A model generated the notes under the pieces. That model made no database searches and was not told the origin of the DNA. It worked only from the letters and a program-made list of their open reading frames with translations. Made by a program: the position numbers and the translations under genes. A DNA stretch of 64,000 nt from an uncultured Vibrio sp. (GTDB lineage: Bacteria; Pseudomonadota; Gammaproteobacteria; Enterobacterales; Vibrionaceae), in the NCBI GenBank assembly GCA_947504195.1, contig CANNGN010000001.1, forward strand, positions 434,001 through 498,000, in the 5' to 3' direction. Shown here piece after piece: positions 37,230 to 46,178 of this stretch. Every line of letters starts with the position of its first letter. Position 1 is the first letter of the stretch.

Positions 37230-38015
37230 TTAGGCGTTAAAAACTTGTGACTTTTCTTGGCTATCCGATTTTGAAACAATCATCAATTTTATACCAAACA
37301 GGTTACGATAGATTGTGCCTTTAAGATGCATGTAGAAAGGTAGAATGAAAATTAACCCTATACCACCCGTCATCAAGGCCATCACTAATAAAATAGTCCC
37401 AATGGTAAACAAAATACATAAAGGAAAGAGCTTTTTATTGGTCGCTTTAAGTGAAATCAGCAAGGCATTATGTGGCAACACGCGTTTTTCACAGATCAAT
37501 AATATGGAGTGAGCAAAGGCCAATGAGAAATAAAATGAAAGAGGCCCAAATAGAGAGCTGGAAATAGCCTGAATGATTAGATTGAGCAGTGTTACAATAA
37601 TAATCGGAACGGTATATTGAAATCCTTTCAATAACGTCGCAAAGCCAGTCTTTAGTCCTGCAGACTGGCTCATTGCCATTAAGCTTATCCCGGCGAAAAG
37701 CGGAGAACATATTACTTCAGCGCTAAAAACGGCAATAAAGCAAGCTTCTATCAATTCGATAGTGAGTGCTTCTGGATTCGTTGCGATTAAGGTTATGTCG
37801 CTTAATGAATAACCGAGCACATTAAGTGTAATCATAAACGCAACAAACGTTACCGCAATAAAAGTCACAATTGCAGGGGTAAAACCGATGAAGTTTTTGA
37901 CTGTTAGTGAGAAAGATTCACGTATTACGGCATTTACTTTAAGTTCGCTTTCGCCCTTTAATGCCTTATCAATGCTACCACCGAGAAGGAATTCTTTTTC
38001 AATGTTATCTGACAT
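37230..38015 (-). CDS. Integral membrane protein, unknown function
   Basis: 261 residues with a soluble N-terminus of about 35 residues and five or six hydrophobic helices (about 40-68, 85-115, 130-155, 158-180, 192-215, 215-232). I do not recognise a family with confidence. The layout (cytosolic leader, then helices separated by short loops, with a long final amphipathic stretch FYMHLKGTIYRNLFGIKLM) resembles YciC-like or glycerophosphoryl-diester-permease-like membrane proteins. A perfect matS-like sequence lies 12 bp upstream of its start. Confidence 0.6.
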   Translation of the reverse strand: MSDNIEKEFLLGGSIDKALKGESELKVNAVIRESFSLTVKNFIGFTPAIVTFIAVTFVAFMITLNVLGYSLSDITLIATNPEALTIELIEACFIAVFSAEVICSPLFAGISLMAMSQSAGLKTGFATLLKGFQYTVPIIIVTLLNLIIQAISSSLFGPLSFYFSLAFAHSILLICEKRVLPHNALLISLKATNKKLFPLCILFTIGTILLVMALMTGGIGLIFILPFYMHLKGTIYRNLFGIKLMIVSKSDSQEKSQVFNA

Positions 38016-38026
38016 ACTTTCCTATC

Positions 38027-38039
38027 GTGACATTGTCAC
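38027..38039. other. matS: matS site (MatP-binding, exact consensus)
   Basis: GTGACATTGTCAC agrees with GTGACRNYGTCAC at every position. It lies in the intergenic gap upstream of the membrane-protein gene, about 19 kb from dif. MatP, encoded at 12919-13368, should bind here. Confidence 0.8.
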
Positions 38040-38177
38040 TACCGATACTGAATTATAAAATTTGGTTAATTATACCGGATTTGGCACTAAGTCTGAATGG
38101 AATACTTGTCATTATCGTATTGAGTATTAATTACTTACAAATTGATACGTACTCAGTCGTTGGTAACAAGAGGCCAT

Positions 38178-38897
38178 TTAGGCTGATATACCCAATATTT
38201 CATTGACTAACTTAGGTACTTCGATGCTTGCTTTTCCTTGTCGATGTTCGGCAAACTCGCTATCAACTGCGCTAGGTTCAATGTTGATTTCGATAGTGTG
38301 TGCCCCGTGCATTCGTGCGTCATGAACGAGTCCAGCTGCGGGATAAACGACACCAGATGTACCGATTGAAACAAACAAGTCGGCGTGTTCGACAGCATCA
38401 TAAATATCCCCCATTCGTAATGGCATTTCTCCAAACCATACAATGTGTGGGCGCATTAAATTTGGAAATTGACAACAGTGACATAAGTCATCTTTATGGA
38501 TGTCGCCGAGTTGTTCAACAACCTGATTAGATTCACTACAGCGCGACTTTAATAGCTCTCCATGCATATGGACAATATTCTTTGTTCCACCACGCTCGTG
38601 TAGGTTATCAATATTCTGTGTAATAACGGTAACGGAGCCATTGAGCTCAGCTTCAAGTTGTCCGAGTGCTATATGGGCAGCGTTGGGTAATATGTCGGGA
38701 GATTGGAGTTTATGGCGTCGCTGATTGTAGAACTCGAGCACTAATTCAGGATTCGCTTCGAACCCTTCAGGGGTCGCAACATCTTCAATTCGATGATTTT
38801 CCCAAAGTCCATCTTGAGCTCGAAAAGTTTGAATACCAGATTCTGCTGAGATACCAGCACCAGTGAGGATAACGATATTATTGTATTTTTGTTTCAT
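38178..38897 (-). CDS. cobB: NAD-dependent protein deacylase, Sir2 family
   Basis: Removes acyl groups from protein lysines using NAD+. 239 residues. NAD-binding [14 protein letters not shown] (13-26), [12 protein letters not shown] (93-104), catalytic His112 in VHMHGELL, and [17 protein letters not shown] at 56-61 places Tyr57 and Arg60 where Sirt5/CobB-type enzymes bind succinyl or malonyl lysine, so desuccinylation is likely as well as deacetylation. The zinc region has C120 and the cluster CHCC at 139-142; the first CxxC pair is incomplete (Cys-Ser-Glu-Ser). It shares its strand with the membrane-protein gene but is 162 bp upstream. Confidence 0.93.
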   Translation of the reverse strand: MKQKYNNIVILTGAGISAESGIQTFRAQDGLWENHRIEDVATPEGFEANPELVLEFYNQRRHKLQSPDILPNAAHIALGQLEAELNGSVTVITQNIDNLHERGGTKNIVHMHGELLKSRCSESNQVVEQLGDIHKDDLCHCCQFPNLMRPHIVWFGEMPLRMGDIYDAVEHADLFVSIGTSGVVYPAAGLVHDARMHGAHTIEINIEPSAVDSEFAEHRQGKASIEVPKLVNEILGISA

Positions 38898-39018
38898 ACC
38901 TGCATCTCGACGATTTTATTTTAAATTAGCATAACATCGATTATGCATCGTCTGAATGGTAGAACCTTAGACATAAGTCTTAACTTGATAAAAAGTATTG
39001 GGGTTTTGTGAGCTCATT

Positions 39019-39044
39019 AAAAAAGCGAGCATTAAGCTCGCTTT
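39019..39044 (-). terminator. Terminator of amtB
   Basis: Nine-base-pair stem (AAAGCGAGC with GCTCGCTTT), loop ATTAA. On the minus strand it is followed by six T residues, 20 nt after the amtB stop. Confidence 0.85.
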
Positions 39045-39064
39045 TATTAACGTGATTGAGTTAA

Positions 39065-40285
39065 TTATTCTTCATTTGTTGCTGATATCTTGTGAATCAC
39101 AAGATCGGCACCTTTAAACTCTTCTTCTTCTGACATACGAAGACCTGTGAATTTATTCAATATTCCATACACCAGGAAAGCACCAATAAGTGCGACGGCG
39201 ATGCCTAGGATCGTTCCTAAGATTTGTACGGTGAGGCTAACACCACCCAGCCCACCTAGCGCTTGTTGACCAAAGATTCCGGCAGCAACACCACCCCATG
39301 CACCACATAATCCATGCAATGGCCATACGCCCAATACATCGTCAATTCGGGTTTTATTTTGCAAGAATGTAAATACCCAAACAAACATCGCGCCAGCGAC
39401 AACACCAGTAATTAATGCGCCTATTGGGTGCATAACATCAGACCCAGCACAAACGGCAACTAGGCCAGCTAATGGGCCGTTGTGAATAAAACCAGGGTCA
39501 TTTCTGCCGACGATTAATGCGGTAAGAATACCACCGACCATCGCCATTAATGAGTTCATTGCAACCAAGCCACTAATACCATTTAAGGTTTGAGCCGACA
39601 TAACATTAAATCCGAACCAACCTACCGATAAAATCCAGGCACCTAGCGCAAGAAACGGAATATTCGATGGTGCGAAGTTAGTATGTTTACCTGCACGAAC
39701 TCGCCCTTTACGCATCCCCAAAAAGAGAACAGCAACTAGAGCGATCCAACCGCCAACTCCATGAACAACGACCGATCCAGCAAAATCATGGAATCCCGCA
39801 CCAAAAGAAGATTCAAACCAACTTTGAACACCATAGTTTCCGTTCCAGATGATACCCTCGAAGAAAGGATAGACAAAGCCAACCGTAAATAACGTTGCAA
39901 ACAGAATGGGATAAAAACGCGCTCGTTCAGCGATACCGCCAGATACGATTGCTGGTATGGCAGCGGCAAAGGTTAATAGGAAGAAGAATTTAACTAATTC
40001 ATATCCATTACCTTGCGATAATGTTTCGGCGTCAGCAAAAAAGGTTCCACCATATGCGATCCAGTAGCCAATAAAGAAGTAGGCAATCGCAGACACACCG
40101 AAGTCAGCTAATATTTTAACCAATGCGTTAACCTGGTTCTTTTTACGAACCGTACCAACTTCTAAAAATGCAAATCCAGCATGCATTAAAAACACCATAA
40201 TGGCGCCCAGTAGTAAAAATAGGGTGTCAGAACTTTGCGTTAGCGTCTGTATTGCCCCGTGAACTTGACTTACCTTGTCACTCAT
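39065..40285 (-). CDS. amtB: Ammonium transporter
   Basis: Trimeric ammonium channel of the inner membrane. 406 residues with about 11 helices and no cleaved leader. Twin-histidine pore residues lie in FHDFAGSVVVHGVGGWIA (first His) and VWPLHGLCGAWGG (second). The N-terminal AGFAFLEVGTVRKKNQVN is the Amt signature. No glnK lies beside it. The upstream gap holds an apparent sigma-54 promoter and an NtrC-type site, so nitrogen limitation probably induces it. It is downstream of, but separate from, the two-component genes on the same strand. Confidence 0.95.
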   Translation of the reverse strand: MSDKVSQVHGAIQTLTQSSDTLFLLLGAIMVFLMHAGFAFLEVGTVRKKNQVNALVKILADFGVSAIAYFFIGYWIAYGGTFFADAETLSQGNGYELVKFFFLLTFAAAIPAIVSGGIAERARFYPILFATLFTVGFVYPFFEGIIWNGNYGVQSWFESSFGAGFHDFAGSVVVHGVGGWIALVAVLFLGMRKGRVRAGKHTNFAPSNIPFLALGAWILSVGWFGFNVMSAQTLNGISGLVAMNSLMAMVGGILTALIVGRNDPGFIHNGPLAGLVAVCAGSDVMHPIGALITGVVAGAMFVWVFTFLQNKTRIDDVLGVWPLHGLCGAWGGVAAGIFGQQALGGLGGVSLTVQILGTILGIAVALIGAFLVYGILNKFTGLRMSEEEEFKGADLVIHKISATNEE

Positions 40286-40375
40286 TCTCGATGATCTCCA
40301 GTGTTTGCACTAATGGTGTGCTAAAAAATAAAATTGCCCAATTATGGGGATTAGTGTTTTAGTTTTTTGCAATTA

Positions 40376-40391
40376 AGCAATAATTGATCCA
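40376..40391 (-). promoter_or_regulatory. Sigma-54 promoter of amtB
   Basis: Minus strand: TGGATCAATTATTGCT. GG and GC are 10 bp apart, with TTGCT at -12 and TGG at -24; it matches TGGCACR-N4-TTGCW except at two bases of the -24 element. The expected start near 40365 gives a leader of about 80 nt. Confidence 0.7.
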
Positions 40392-40512
40392 AAAGAGAGT
40401 TTTAGGATTTTTCTTTAGCAATTTGAAGTTTAACTTTTTGATAAGTAATAATTTAAGTGTTCTTTGGATAGTGCTTTTAGAATGAAGGCTTAGAATCTCT
40501 TTTAGATGTCAA

Positions 40513-40529
40513 TGCACTAAATTGATGCT
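40513..40529. promoter_or_regulatory. NtrC-type enhancer site
   Basis: TGCACTAAATTGATGCT closely follows the NtrC dyad TGCACYA-N3-TGGTGCA, differing in the right half only at its third and last bases. It lies about 156 bp upstream of the predicted sigma-54 start, a usual distance for NtrC enhancers. Confidence 0.6.
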
Positions 40530-40590
40530 TTTTCACGATAATGGAGCAAAGGCTTTCGATTGGTGTGGTTAATTTTTGGTGCAACTGGTG

Positions 40591-42585
40591 TCAGTTCGAG
40601 TTGGTTGGAATAAAGATAGTAAAGGTTGTTTGCTCACTTGTTGACGTCACTTGGATTTCCCCTCCCATTTGATCTATTAGATTCTTAGAAACGGATAATC
40701 CTAACCCTGTTCCTTCACTTTTTGTTGTAAAGAACGGGTCAAAGATATGGTTTATATTTTCTTGAGAAATCCCCTGACCTTGATCTGTAATCGCAATTGC
40801 GACGCCATTATCGTGGTCATCTTCAATCCAATTAAACGATTGAATGGTGATTTCCCCTATTCCTTGCATCGCTTGAATGGCGTTGACCTGTAGATTGACA
40901 AGAACTTGCAACAACTGGTGTCGATTGACACTCACATCATGCTTGGCGTTTAAAGAAAAAGTGAAGGTAATATTACGTTTATTTTCGCCAGTGCGCACAA
41001 GAGTGACACTTTCTTCAATGATTGGGTTGATCGATTGAGGGAAACTTCGACTACTCTGAGTTTCGCTCTTCCTACTGTATTGTAGAAGGCTACGTATAAT
41101 ATCGCGTATTCGATCGACTTGTTTTCTAATTGAACGTAACTCGTCATCGAAGTCATTATTTTGCGATGGCAAACTGAGTTTTATAAGATCGGCGTTACCC
41201 AATATCACGGCGATTGGGTTGTTTATTTCATGTGCTATTCCCGCCGTAAGTTCACCTAAAGCGGCCAGCTTTTCTTGGGCAATGAGTTTATTTCGAGTTT
41301 GTTCAAGAAGACGAAGTTGCTGCTCTAATAACAAGTTTTTCTCATTGAGGCTTATTGTTCGTTGATCCACTTGCCGCTCTAAGGATTTAGCAAACTCGAT
41401 GATTTCTTTCTGCTGTGAATTCAAGATGTCCAGCATTCGGTCGAACTGCAATGCAAGTTGGCTTAGTTCGTTGTCGGAGTTGAGGCCGAGAGATCCGATT
41501 CGTGATGCTTTCCCCGTTTGAACGGCATTGACCACTCTCGATATTTGTTCGATTGGGCGGAATAGTGATCGTGCAGAGCGATACACTGCAATTCCTGAGA
41601 TGCCTAATAGTAAAATAGCAAAAATGCCTATTTCAATAATATGAGTTAAGTAGAGCTTCAGCACTGGCCACATTGGGTAGCCTGTATAAAGCATGCCAAT
41701 AATGGCGTCGTTATAGTCGTAAAGTGGCTGATAAGCTGTGATAAACCAGCGGTCAATAACGCGAGTGAGATTCACCCATTCTTGTCCTTTTAATACGACG
41801 TGTTCATAGACCTCCGGTGATACCTTGGTACCAACCGCTCGCGTATCGTAACCATTTTCTGACGCTAACGAAATATTGGTGCTGACTCGAATATTATCAA
41901 GAAAAAAGGTAACCGTGCCATTTGGACGAGTGCTGTCATAATGTGATGGGTAGATTAAGTCTCGGATATTATCGACCAACTGAGATTTGTGATTGAGTAA
42001 TACTCCGGCATCTAGGTAGCCGATTAACTGGTTTTCATGGCGGTAAATGGGAACCAAGGTTCGAGTAACTAACGCTCGGGTTTCTATTGTATGTTCATCA
42101 ACTATCTCTATTTGAGCTTGCTGCAAAAGGGCAACGTTCATGTCGGCAAGAGTTCCTGCGTCGAGAACTGAAAAATACGTACCCAGTTGAGCGGTTTGCC
42201 CTTGAACGATAGCTTGGGTTTTTGGGTAGTAACGAATGAAGTCAAATTCGCCACGGTTACGAGGTTGTGCAAGCCAACGGTTAATTTCCTCGGTATCTGT
42301 GGTCTTATTGAGCAATTCATTTAACTGGTATGAGCTAGCCAGAGTATTGAGTTTTAGGTCTTGCTCACTCAATAGAAATGTCACGCTACTTCGAGCCACT
42401 CTTAATCGTTCAGATACACTTTGTAAGGTATTCTGCCAAGTGTAGTGAACCGACCAATAAAGGCTGATGATAACCAATGCGACTATCGTAATTAGAATTG
42501 GCGCAGATGTAAGTACTAATAAGCGATACCTTACCGTTTGGCGGAATTGTCTTAACCGAATTAAAGCTCTATCCCATTTAGTCAC
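40591..42585 (-). CDS. Membrane sensor histidine kinase with Cache-type periplasmic domain
   Basis: Two-component sensor of 664 residues. First helix about 22-44, large periplasmic sensory domain about 45-325 of the Cache type (as in DctB- or KinD-like kinases), second helix about 325-347, HAMP about 350-405, coiled coil about 405-440, HisKA with GELTAGIAHEINNP and HATPase with AITDQGQGI and GTGLGLSVSKNLIDQMGGE, ending near 655. The ligand is unknown; DctB/PgtB-type relatives sense carboxylates or phosphoglycerate. It overlaps the upstream response-regulator gene by 8 nt, so the two are coupled. It resembles the DctB class and is not a phosphotransfer hybrid. Confidence 0.88.
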   Translation of the reverse strand: MTKWDRALIRLRQFRQTVRYRLLVLTSAPILITIVALVIISLYWSVHYTWQNTLQSVSERLRVARSSVTFLLSEQDLKLNTLASSYQLNELLNKTTDTEEINRWLAQPRNRGEFDFIRYYPKTQAIVQGQTAQLGTYFSVLDAGTLADMNVALLQQAQIEIVDEHTIETRALVTRTLVPIYRHENQLIGYLDAGVLLNHKSQLVDNIRDLIYPSHYDSTRPNGTVTFFLDNIRVSTNISLASENGYDTRAVGTKVSPEVYEHVVLKGQEWVNLTRVIDRWFITAYQPLYDYNDAIIGMLYTGYPMWPVLKLYLTHIIEIGIFAILLLGISGIAVYRSARSLFRPIEQISRVVNAVQTGKASRIGSLGLNSDNELSQLALQFDRMLDILNSQQKEIIEFAKSLERQVDQRTISLNEKNLLLEQQLRLLEQTRNKLIAQEKLAALGELTAGIAHEINNPIAVILGNADLIKLSLPSQNNDFDDELRSIRKQVDRIRDIIRSLLQYSRKSETQSSRSFPQSINPIIEESVTLVRTGENKRNITFTFSLNAKHDVSVNRHQLLQVLVNLQVNAIQAMQGIGEITIQSFNWIEDDHDNGVAIAITDQGQGISQENINHIFDPFFTTKSEGTGLGLSVSKNLIDQMGGEIQVTSTSEQTTFTIFIPTNSN

Positions 42586-43993
42586 GAGTGTTCTCTTCTT
42601 CCGCTTGCCATTCTTTGAATTTTCGTTCTAACGTTTTTCGTGAAACGCCCAATTCGCGAGCTGCTGCTGATTTATTCCCTTCATTAAATTTCATTACTTT
42701 CAGTATATGCGCTCGTTCAATATCTTTAAGAGCCCAGTCTTCAGGGTAGCCCACTTCTTGTTGGTTAACGGTTAAATCGGGAGAGTAATCTGCGTGAGAC
42801 ACAGAAAGTACAACACCGTTGTTTGGAATGCCGCGGTTTTGCAAGTCTTGCCAATATTGGCTTGGTGATTTATTGAGTAATAAACATCGTTCGATTAAAT
42901 TTCGTAGTTCTCGAATATTTCCCGGCCATTCATGGTTTTGCATTTCTTCACTGTATTGGTTAATCCACGGAGGTACAGGAAGGGACAGTTGACAGCACAA
43001 TAGCTGGGTGAAGTATGGCGTTAGCTCGATAAGGTCGGCTTTTCTCTGCTTTAATGGTGGTGAGTCGATCTTTAGTACCGCTAACCGATAGTAGAGATCG
43101 CTGCGAAACTTGTTTGTGTCGATCAAGGTTTGAAGCGAGTTGCTGGTTGCTGCAATAATACGAACATCGATAGCGATATCGATATTGCTTCCCATTGGGC
43201 GGATAATCTTTTGTTCTAATACTCGCAACAACAGGCCTTGCAGATCCAATGACATCGAATCGATTTCATCCAAAAACAGCGTTCCGTTGTTCGCGAGTCG
43301 GATGAGGCCTTCGTCGACGCCTCCATTCCCAAAGAGCTCTTTCTCTAAACTTTGGTTGGGATACATTGAGCAACTTACGGTTACGAATGGTCCATTTCGG
43401 CCACTTTTATTGTGTAAAGTTCGAGCAATCAAGGATTTACCTGTTCCCGACTCCCCTTCGATTAACACTGGTGCTTTCGAAGGAGCATACTGGCTAACAA
43501 CTTGTTTGAGAGCTTTTGTTTTATCGGAATTTCCAACAATTTCTTGGTTGATATGTTGGTTTATTTCTCTAGATAGTGCTTTACTCTTTCTCTGTTCTAA
43601 ATGCCGTTTCATGCATCGATCTACCGAAGTAAGAATTTGGTCTAGATTGAAAGGTTTGAGAATAAAGTCTGTTGCGCCGAGCTTTAATGCTGAGATTGCG
43701 GTATCTACGGTGGCGTAGCCTGTGATAAAGATAACATCAACAGGTCTACTTTTATTCTCAAACACCTCAACCCATTCAATTCCTGAACGACCCGGTAAGT
43801 TAATGTCCAATATAACCAGATCATAATGTTGATGGTTGCGAAGTGCTTCCCCTTCTTCTACTGAGCCAGCACAATCGACACGGGTAAAATATAAACTGAG
43901 TGCTTTTCGCAGAATATGTTGCATGTCTTTTTCGTCATCAACGATTAAGACAGAAAAGGTATTGTATTGGCCTGGTTCTATTGAATTTGACAT
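42578..43993 (-). CDS. NtrC-family response regulator lacking the GAFTGA loop
   Basis: Response regulator of 471 residues. Receiver (about 12-130) with acceptor Asp63 in LVILDINLPG and Lys in FILKPF. AAA+ domain (about 150-385) with Walker A GESGTGKS at 180-187 and Walker B LFLDE at 239-243, arginine fingers in RSDLYYRL. Fis-type helix-turn-helix (about 432-470) with GNKSAAARELGVSRKTLERKF. Between ELFG (219-222) and NGTLFLDE the expected EKGAFTGA-containing loop is replaced by a short NGGVDEGLIRLAN, eight residues shorter than NtrC. That loop contacts sigma-54, so this regulator probably does not drive sigma-54 promoters in the standard way. It precedes and overlaps the kinase gene. Confidence 0.9.
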   Translation of the reverse strand: MSNSIEPGQYNTFSVLIVDDEKDMQHILRKALSLYFTRVDCAGSVEEGEALRNHQHYDLVILDINLPGRSGIEWVEVFENKSRPVDVIFITGYATVDTAISALKLGATDFILKPFNLDQILTSVDRCMKRHLEQRKSKALSREINQHINQEIVGNSDKTKALKQVVSQYAPSKAPVLIEGESGTGKSLIARTLHNKSGRNGPFVTVSCSMYPNQSLEKELFGNGGVDEGLIRLANNGTLFLDEIDSMSLDLQGLLLRVLEQKIIRPMGSNIDIAIDVRIIAATSNSLQTLIDTNKFRSDLYYRLAVLKIDSPPLKQRKADLIELTPYFTQLLCCQLSLPVPPWINQYSEEMQNHEWPGNIRELRNLIERCLLLNKSPSQYWQDLQNRGIPNNGVVLSVSHADYSPDLTVNQQEVGYPEDWALKDIERAHILKVMKFNEGNKSAAARELGVSRKTLERKFKEWQAEEENTRD

Positions 43994-44142
43994 AATTCGC
44001 TTCGGTTAGCCGTCAATATGCGACATTTTGTCTCAGTGAGTATTTTTTGTCACTATATTCCTAAAATTTTGCTATGCATTACGTGATTATTTGTTATAAA
44101 TGCTCGCCAAATATCTCGACTATTCGCGTCTAGGAGAAAGTA

Positions 44143-44766
44143 TTGATAAGTGATAAACCACAAAGTATAACGTGGGTTATTTTAGCTGGCGGTAGAGGCC
44201 AGAGAATGTCTGGGCAAGACAAAGGATTACTGAAGGTCGGTGATTCTTGTTTAGTTGAACTAATTGTTAATGAGTTACAAAGACAGATCTTGGCAGAAAA
44301 TCGCAGTGAGTATTTGTTAATTAATGCCAATCGAAATATTGCCACCTATCAAAAATATGCTGAAGTTGTGACGGATTTAAATGATCAGTTTCAAGGGCCG
44401 TTGTCTGGGATGCTTGCTGCATTAATGCATACTAAAACGGAGTGGATTGCCGTTATACCCTGTGATAGTCCTAACATTCCTCTTCAGTATGTGGAGAAGA
44501 TGGTGTCCGCAACAGACACAGAATCAGATGTGTTGGTGGCGTTCGATGGCGAACATGTTCAACCTGTTTTTTGCTTAATTAGACGTTCGATTCAATCTAA
44601 ATTGGAAGAGTTTTTACGTCAAGGAGAACGTAAAGTGGGTTTATTTTTCCGTAACATGCAAGCGGAGCGGATAGATTTTAGTGACAATCCTGAGTTGTTT
44701 GTTAACATCAACCACCCAGAAGATTTGGCTCAATTTGTTGCCTCACGATCGCCCTTTTCTCGTTAA
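44143..44766 (+). CDS. mobA: Molybdenum cofactor guanylyltransferase
   Basis: Transfers GMP to molybdopterin to make the guanine-dinucleotide cofactor for molybdoenzymes; cytoplasmic. 207 residues. Nucleotide-binding LAGGRGQRMSGQDKGLLKVG (about 14-33), then DQFQGPLSGMLAAL and the metal-binding PCDSPNIP. The TTG at 44143 is the likely start: an AGGAG ribosome site lies 6 nt upstream and the next in-frame ATG is inside the GTP-binding loop. Divergent from the two-component operon. Confidence 0.9.
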   Translation: MISDKPQSITWVILAGGRGQRMSGQDKGLLKVGDSCLVELIVNELQRQILAENRSEYLLINANRNIATYQKYAEVVTDLNDQFQGPLSGMLAALMHTKTEWIAVIPCDSPNIPLQYVEKMVSATDTESDVLVAFDGEHVQPVFCLIRRSIQSKLEEFLRQGERKVGLFFRNMQAERIDFSDNPELFVNINHPEDLAQFVASRSPFSR

Positions 44767-44793
44767 TTTCGTATTCAATCAAGGTACTCATTT

Positions 44794-45054
44794 ATGGCTC
44801 GCGTAATTACTTACATATATAAAGAAGAAGCAAAAACCCTGACTTTTTCTTATCAGCAACATCTCAATATACATGAAGCAGTGGCCGAAGCAGAAGGCAT
44901 TGATATCTCCGATTTCCTCGCCATGGAACAGCAAATAGAAGCGGTCTCTGATACGAAATCAGTAAGAAACTATCGCGATAACTATTTTAAAAAGCTTGGT
45001 TTTTCTGAGCTAAAATTATTACCAAAGGAAAATAAAGGCATTGGTGAAAAATAA
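44794..45054 (+). CDS. DUF2960-like small protein
   Basis: Cytoplasmic protein of unknown function, 86 residues, acidic and helical, no cysteine. MARVITYIYKEEAKTLTFSY and IDISDFLAMEQQIEAVSDTKSVRNYRDNYFKKLGF match my memory of the DUF2960 proteins limited to vibrios and relatives. It starts 27 nt after mobA, probably as part of the same transcript, and ends at a bidirectional terminator. Confidence 0.7.
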   Translation: MARVITYIYKEEAKTLTFSYQQHLNIHEAVAEAEGIDISDFLAMEQQIEAVSDTKSVRNYRDNYFKKLGFSELKLLPKENKGIGEK

Positions 45055-45090
45055 CCAACAACGGTAATGCCTCTGTCTTTTTCATAGAAA

Positions 45091-45119
45091 TAAAAAACCG
45101 ACCATAAAGTCGGTTTTTT
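45091..45119. terminator. Bidirectional terminator DUF2960 gene / nagK
   Basis: Eleven-base-pair stem (45092-45102 with 45109-45119), loop CATAAA, A6 on the left and T6 on the right, between convergent genes. Confidence 0.9.
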
Positions 45120-45143
45120 AGTAAATGCGAAACGATCTTTTAC

Positions 45144-46049
45144 TTAGATATTGAGAAATGCCGCACCACGAACGCCACCGGAATCGCCATATTTTGCTTT
45201 CAGAATTTGCGGGCATTTTGCAATCGGAAGTAAGTACTTAGGTACTCGTTTAGGGAGCTCAGTGTAAAGCGCTTCAAAGTTTGATAATCCGCCGCCTAAA
45301 ACAACCACATGAGGATCGTTTCCTGTAAACAAGTTTCCAAAACACGCAGCTAAGAATTCAAGAAACAGATCGACAAACTCACTCGCTTTATCTTCACCAC
45401 TTTGATAGCCCTGGATAATATCAACGGCTTTGCGCGCTTCGCCATAGCGATGTTGATATAACAATTCAAAACCTCTACCCGATAGATAGTTATCAAGGCA
45501 TCCTTGTTTGCCACATCCACACTGTAAATAGGGTGGTGTGTCGCCTAAAAGCATCCATGCATCGATTGGTACGCGCATATGCCCGAGTTCGCCCGCAACA
45601 TGATTTCGGCCAGAAAAAACTTTACCGTTATAAATTAAACCACCGCCAAACCCCGTTCCTAAGATCAGTCCCATGACTGAAGGAGAATCCTTAAGCTGTT
45701 CATCCCAGGCTTCAGAAAGTGCAAAGCAGTTGGCATCATTTTCGAGCTTCACCTCGCGACCAAGTCGTTTTTCTAAATCGCGGCGAAGATATTGACCGTT
45801 TGCGCAAGGGATATTAACAGTAAGCACCTTAGAGTCTTGTGCATCCTCCATTCCAGGAAAGCCAATCCCGACTTTGCCACAGGTATTAAGTTCACGGTCA
45901 TACTTTTCTACAAGGGAAACAATGGTCTCAAGCAACGTTGTGTAATCATCTGATGGCGTCGCCGTTCGTTCTGTTGCTACGCGGGCCAAATCATTGTCAA
46001 AAGCACCAAATTCTATTTTGGTTCCTCCGACATCAAAACCATAGTACAT
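45144..46049 (-). CDS. nagK: N-acetyl-D-glucosamine kinase
   Basis: Phosphorylates GlcNAc salvaged from chitin or peptidoglycan to GlcNAc-6-P; cytoplasmic. 301 residues, ROK family. ATP-binding [16 protein letters not shown] (2-17), active-site [14 protein letters not shown] with catalytic Asp, [21 protein letters not shown], and the zinc site [17 protein letters not shown] with three cysteines. Overall similarity to E. coli NagK is high throughout, including the C-terminal [12 protein letters not shown]. Chitin use is typical of vibrios. Confidence 0.93.
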   Translation of the reverse strand: MYYGFDVGGTKIEFGAFDNDLARVATERTATPSDDYTTLLETIVSLVEKYDRELNTCGKVGIGFPGMEDAQDSKVLTVNIPCANGQYLRRDLEKRLGREVKLENDANCFALSEAWDEQLKDSPSVMGLILGTGFGGGLIYNGKVFSGRNHVAGELGHMRVPIDAWMLLGDTPPYLQCGCGKQGCLDNYLSGRGFELLYQHRYGEARKAVDIIQGYQSGEDKASEFVDLFLEFLAACFGNLFTGNDPHVVVLGGGLSNFEALYTELPKRVPKYLLPIAKCPQILKAKYGDSGGVRGAAFLNI

Positions 46050-46178
46050 ATCAGTCTCCTGTGAAAAACATATTTATCGTCGCAAAATAACATTATTTAT
46101 AATCATACAAAAGGAAGTGCATTCACCCTAAAACCAATACGTTAAAGCGTGATGTAGCGCCAATTAATACGTTAGTGC

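Larger units (their letters stand above)
40286..40590. other. Intergenic region upstream of amtB
   Basis: 305 bp, AT-rich. It contains a sigma-54 promoter (40376-40391) and an NtrC-like enhancer site (40513-40529), both on the amtB (minus) side. No clear terminator for the sensor kinase gene and no reading frame to call. Confidence 0.6.

Noticed and set aside
40306..40322. NtrC-like TGCACTAATGGTGTGC close to the amtB start
   Set aside because: Half-sites have the wrong spacing (one base instead of three), and the site would lie downstream of the predicted transcription start.
43140..43718. 192-codon open frame antisense to the response regulator gene
   Set aside because: It has no ribosome site and no recognisable domain, and it lies wholly within a well-supported gene on the other strand.
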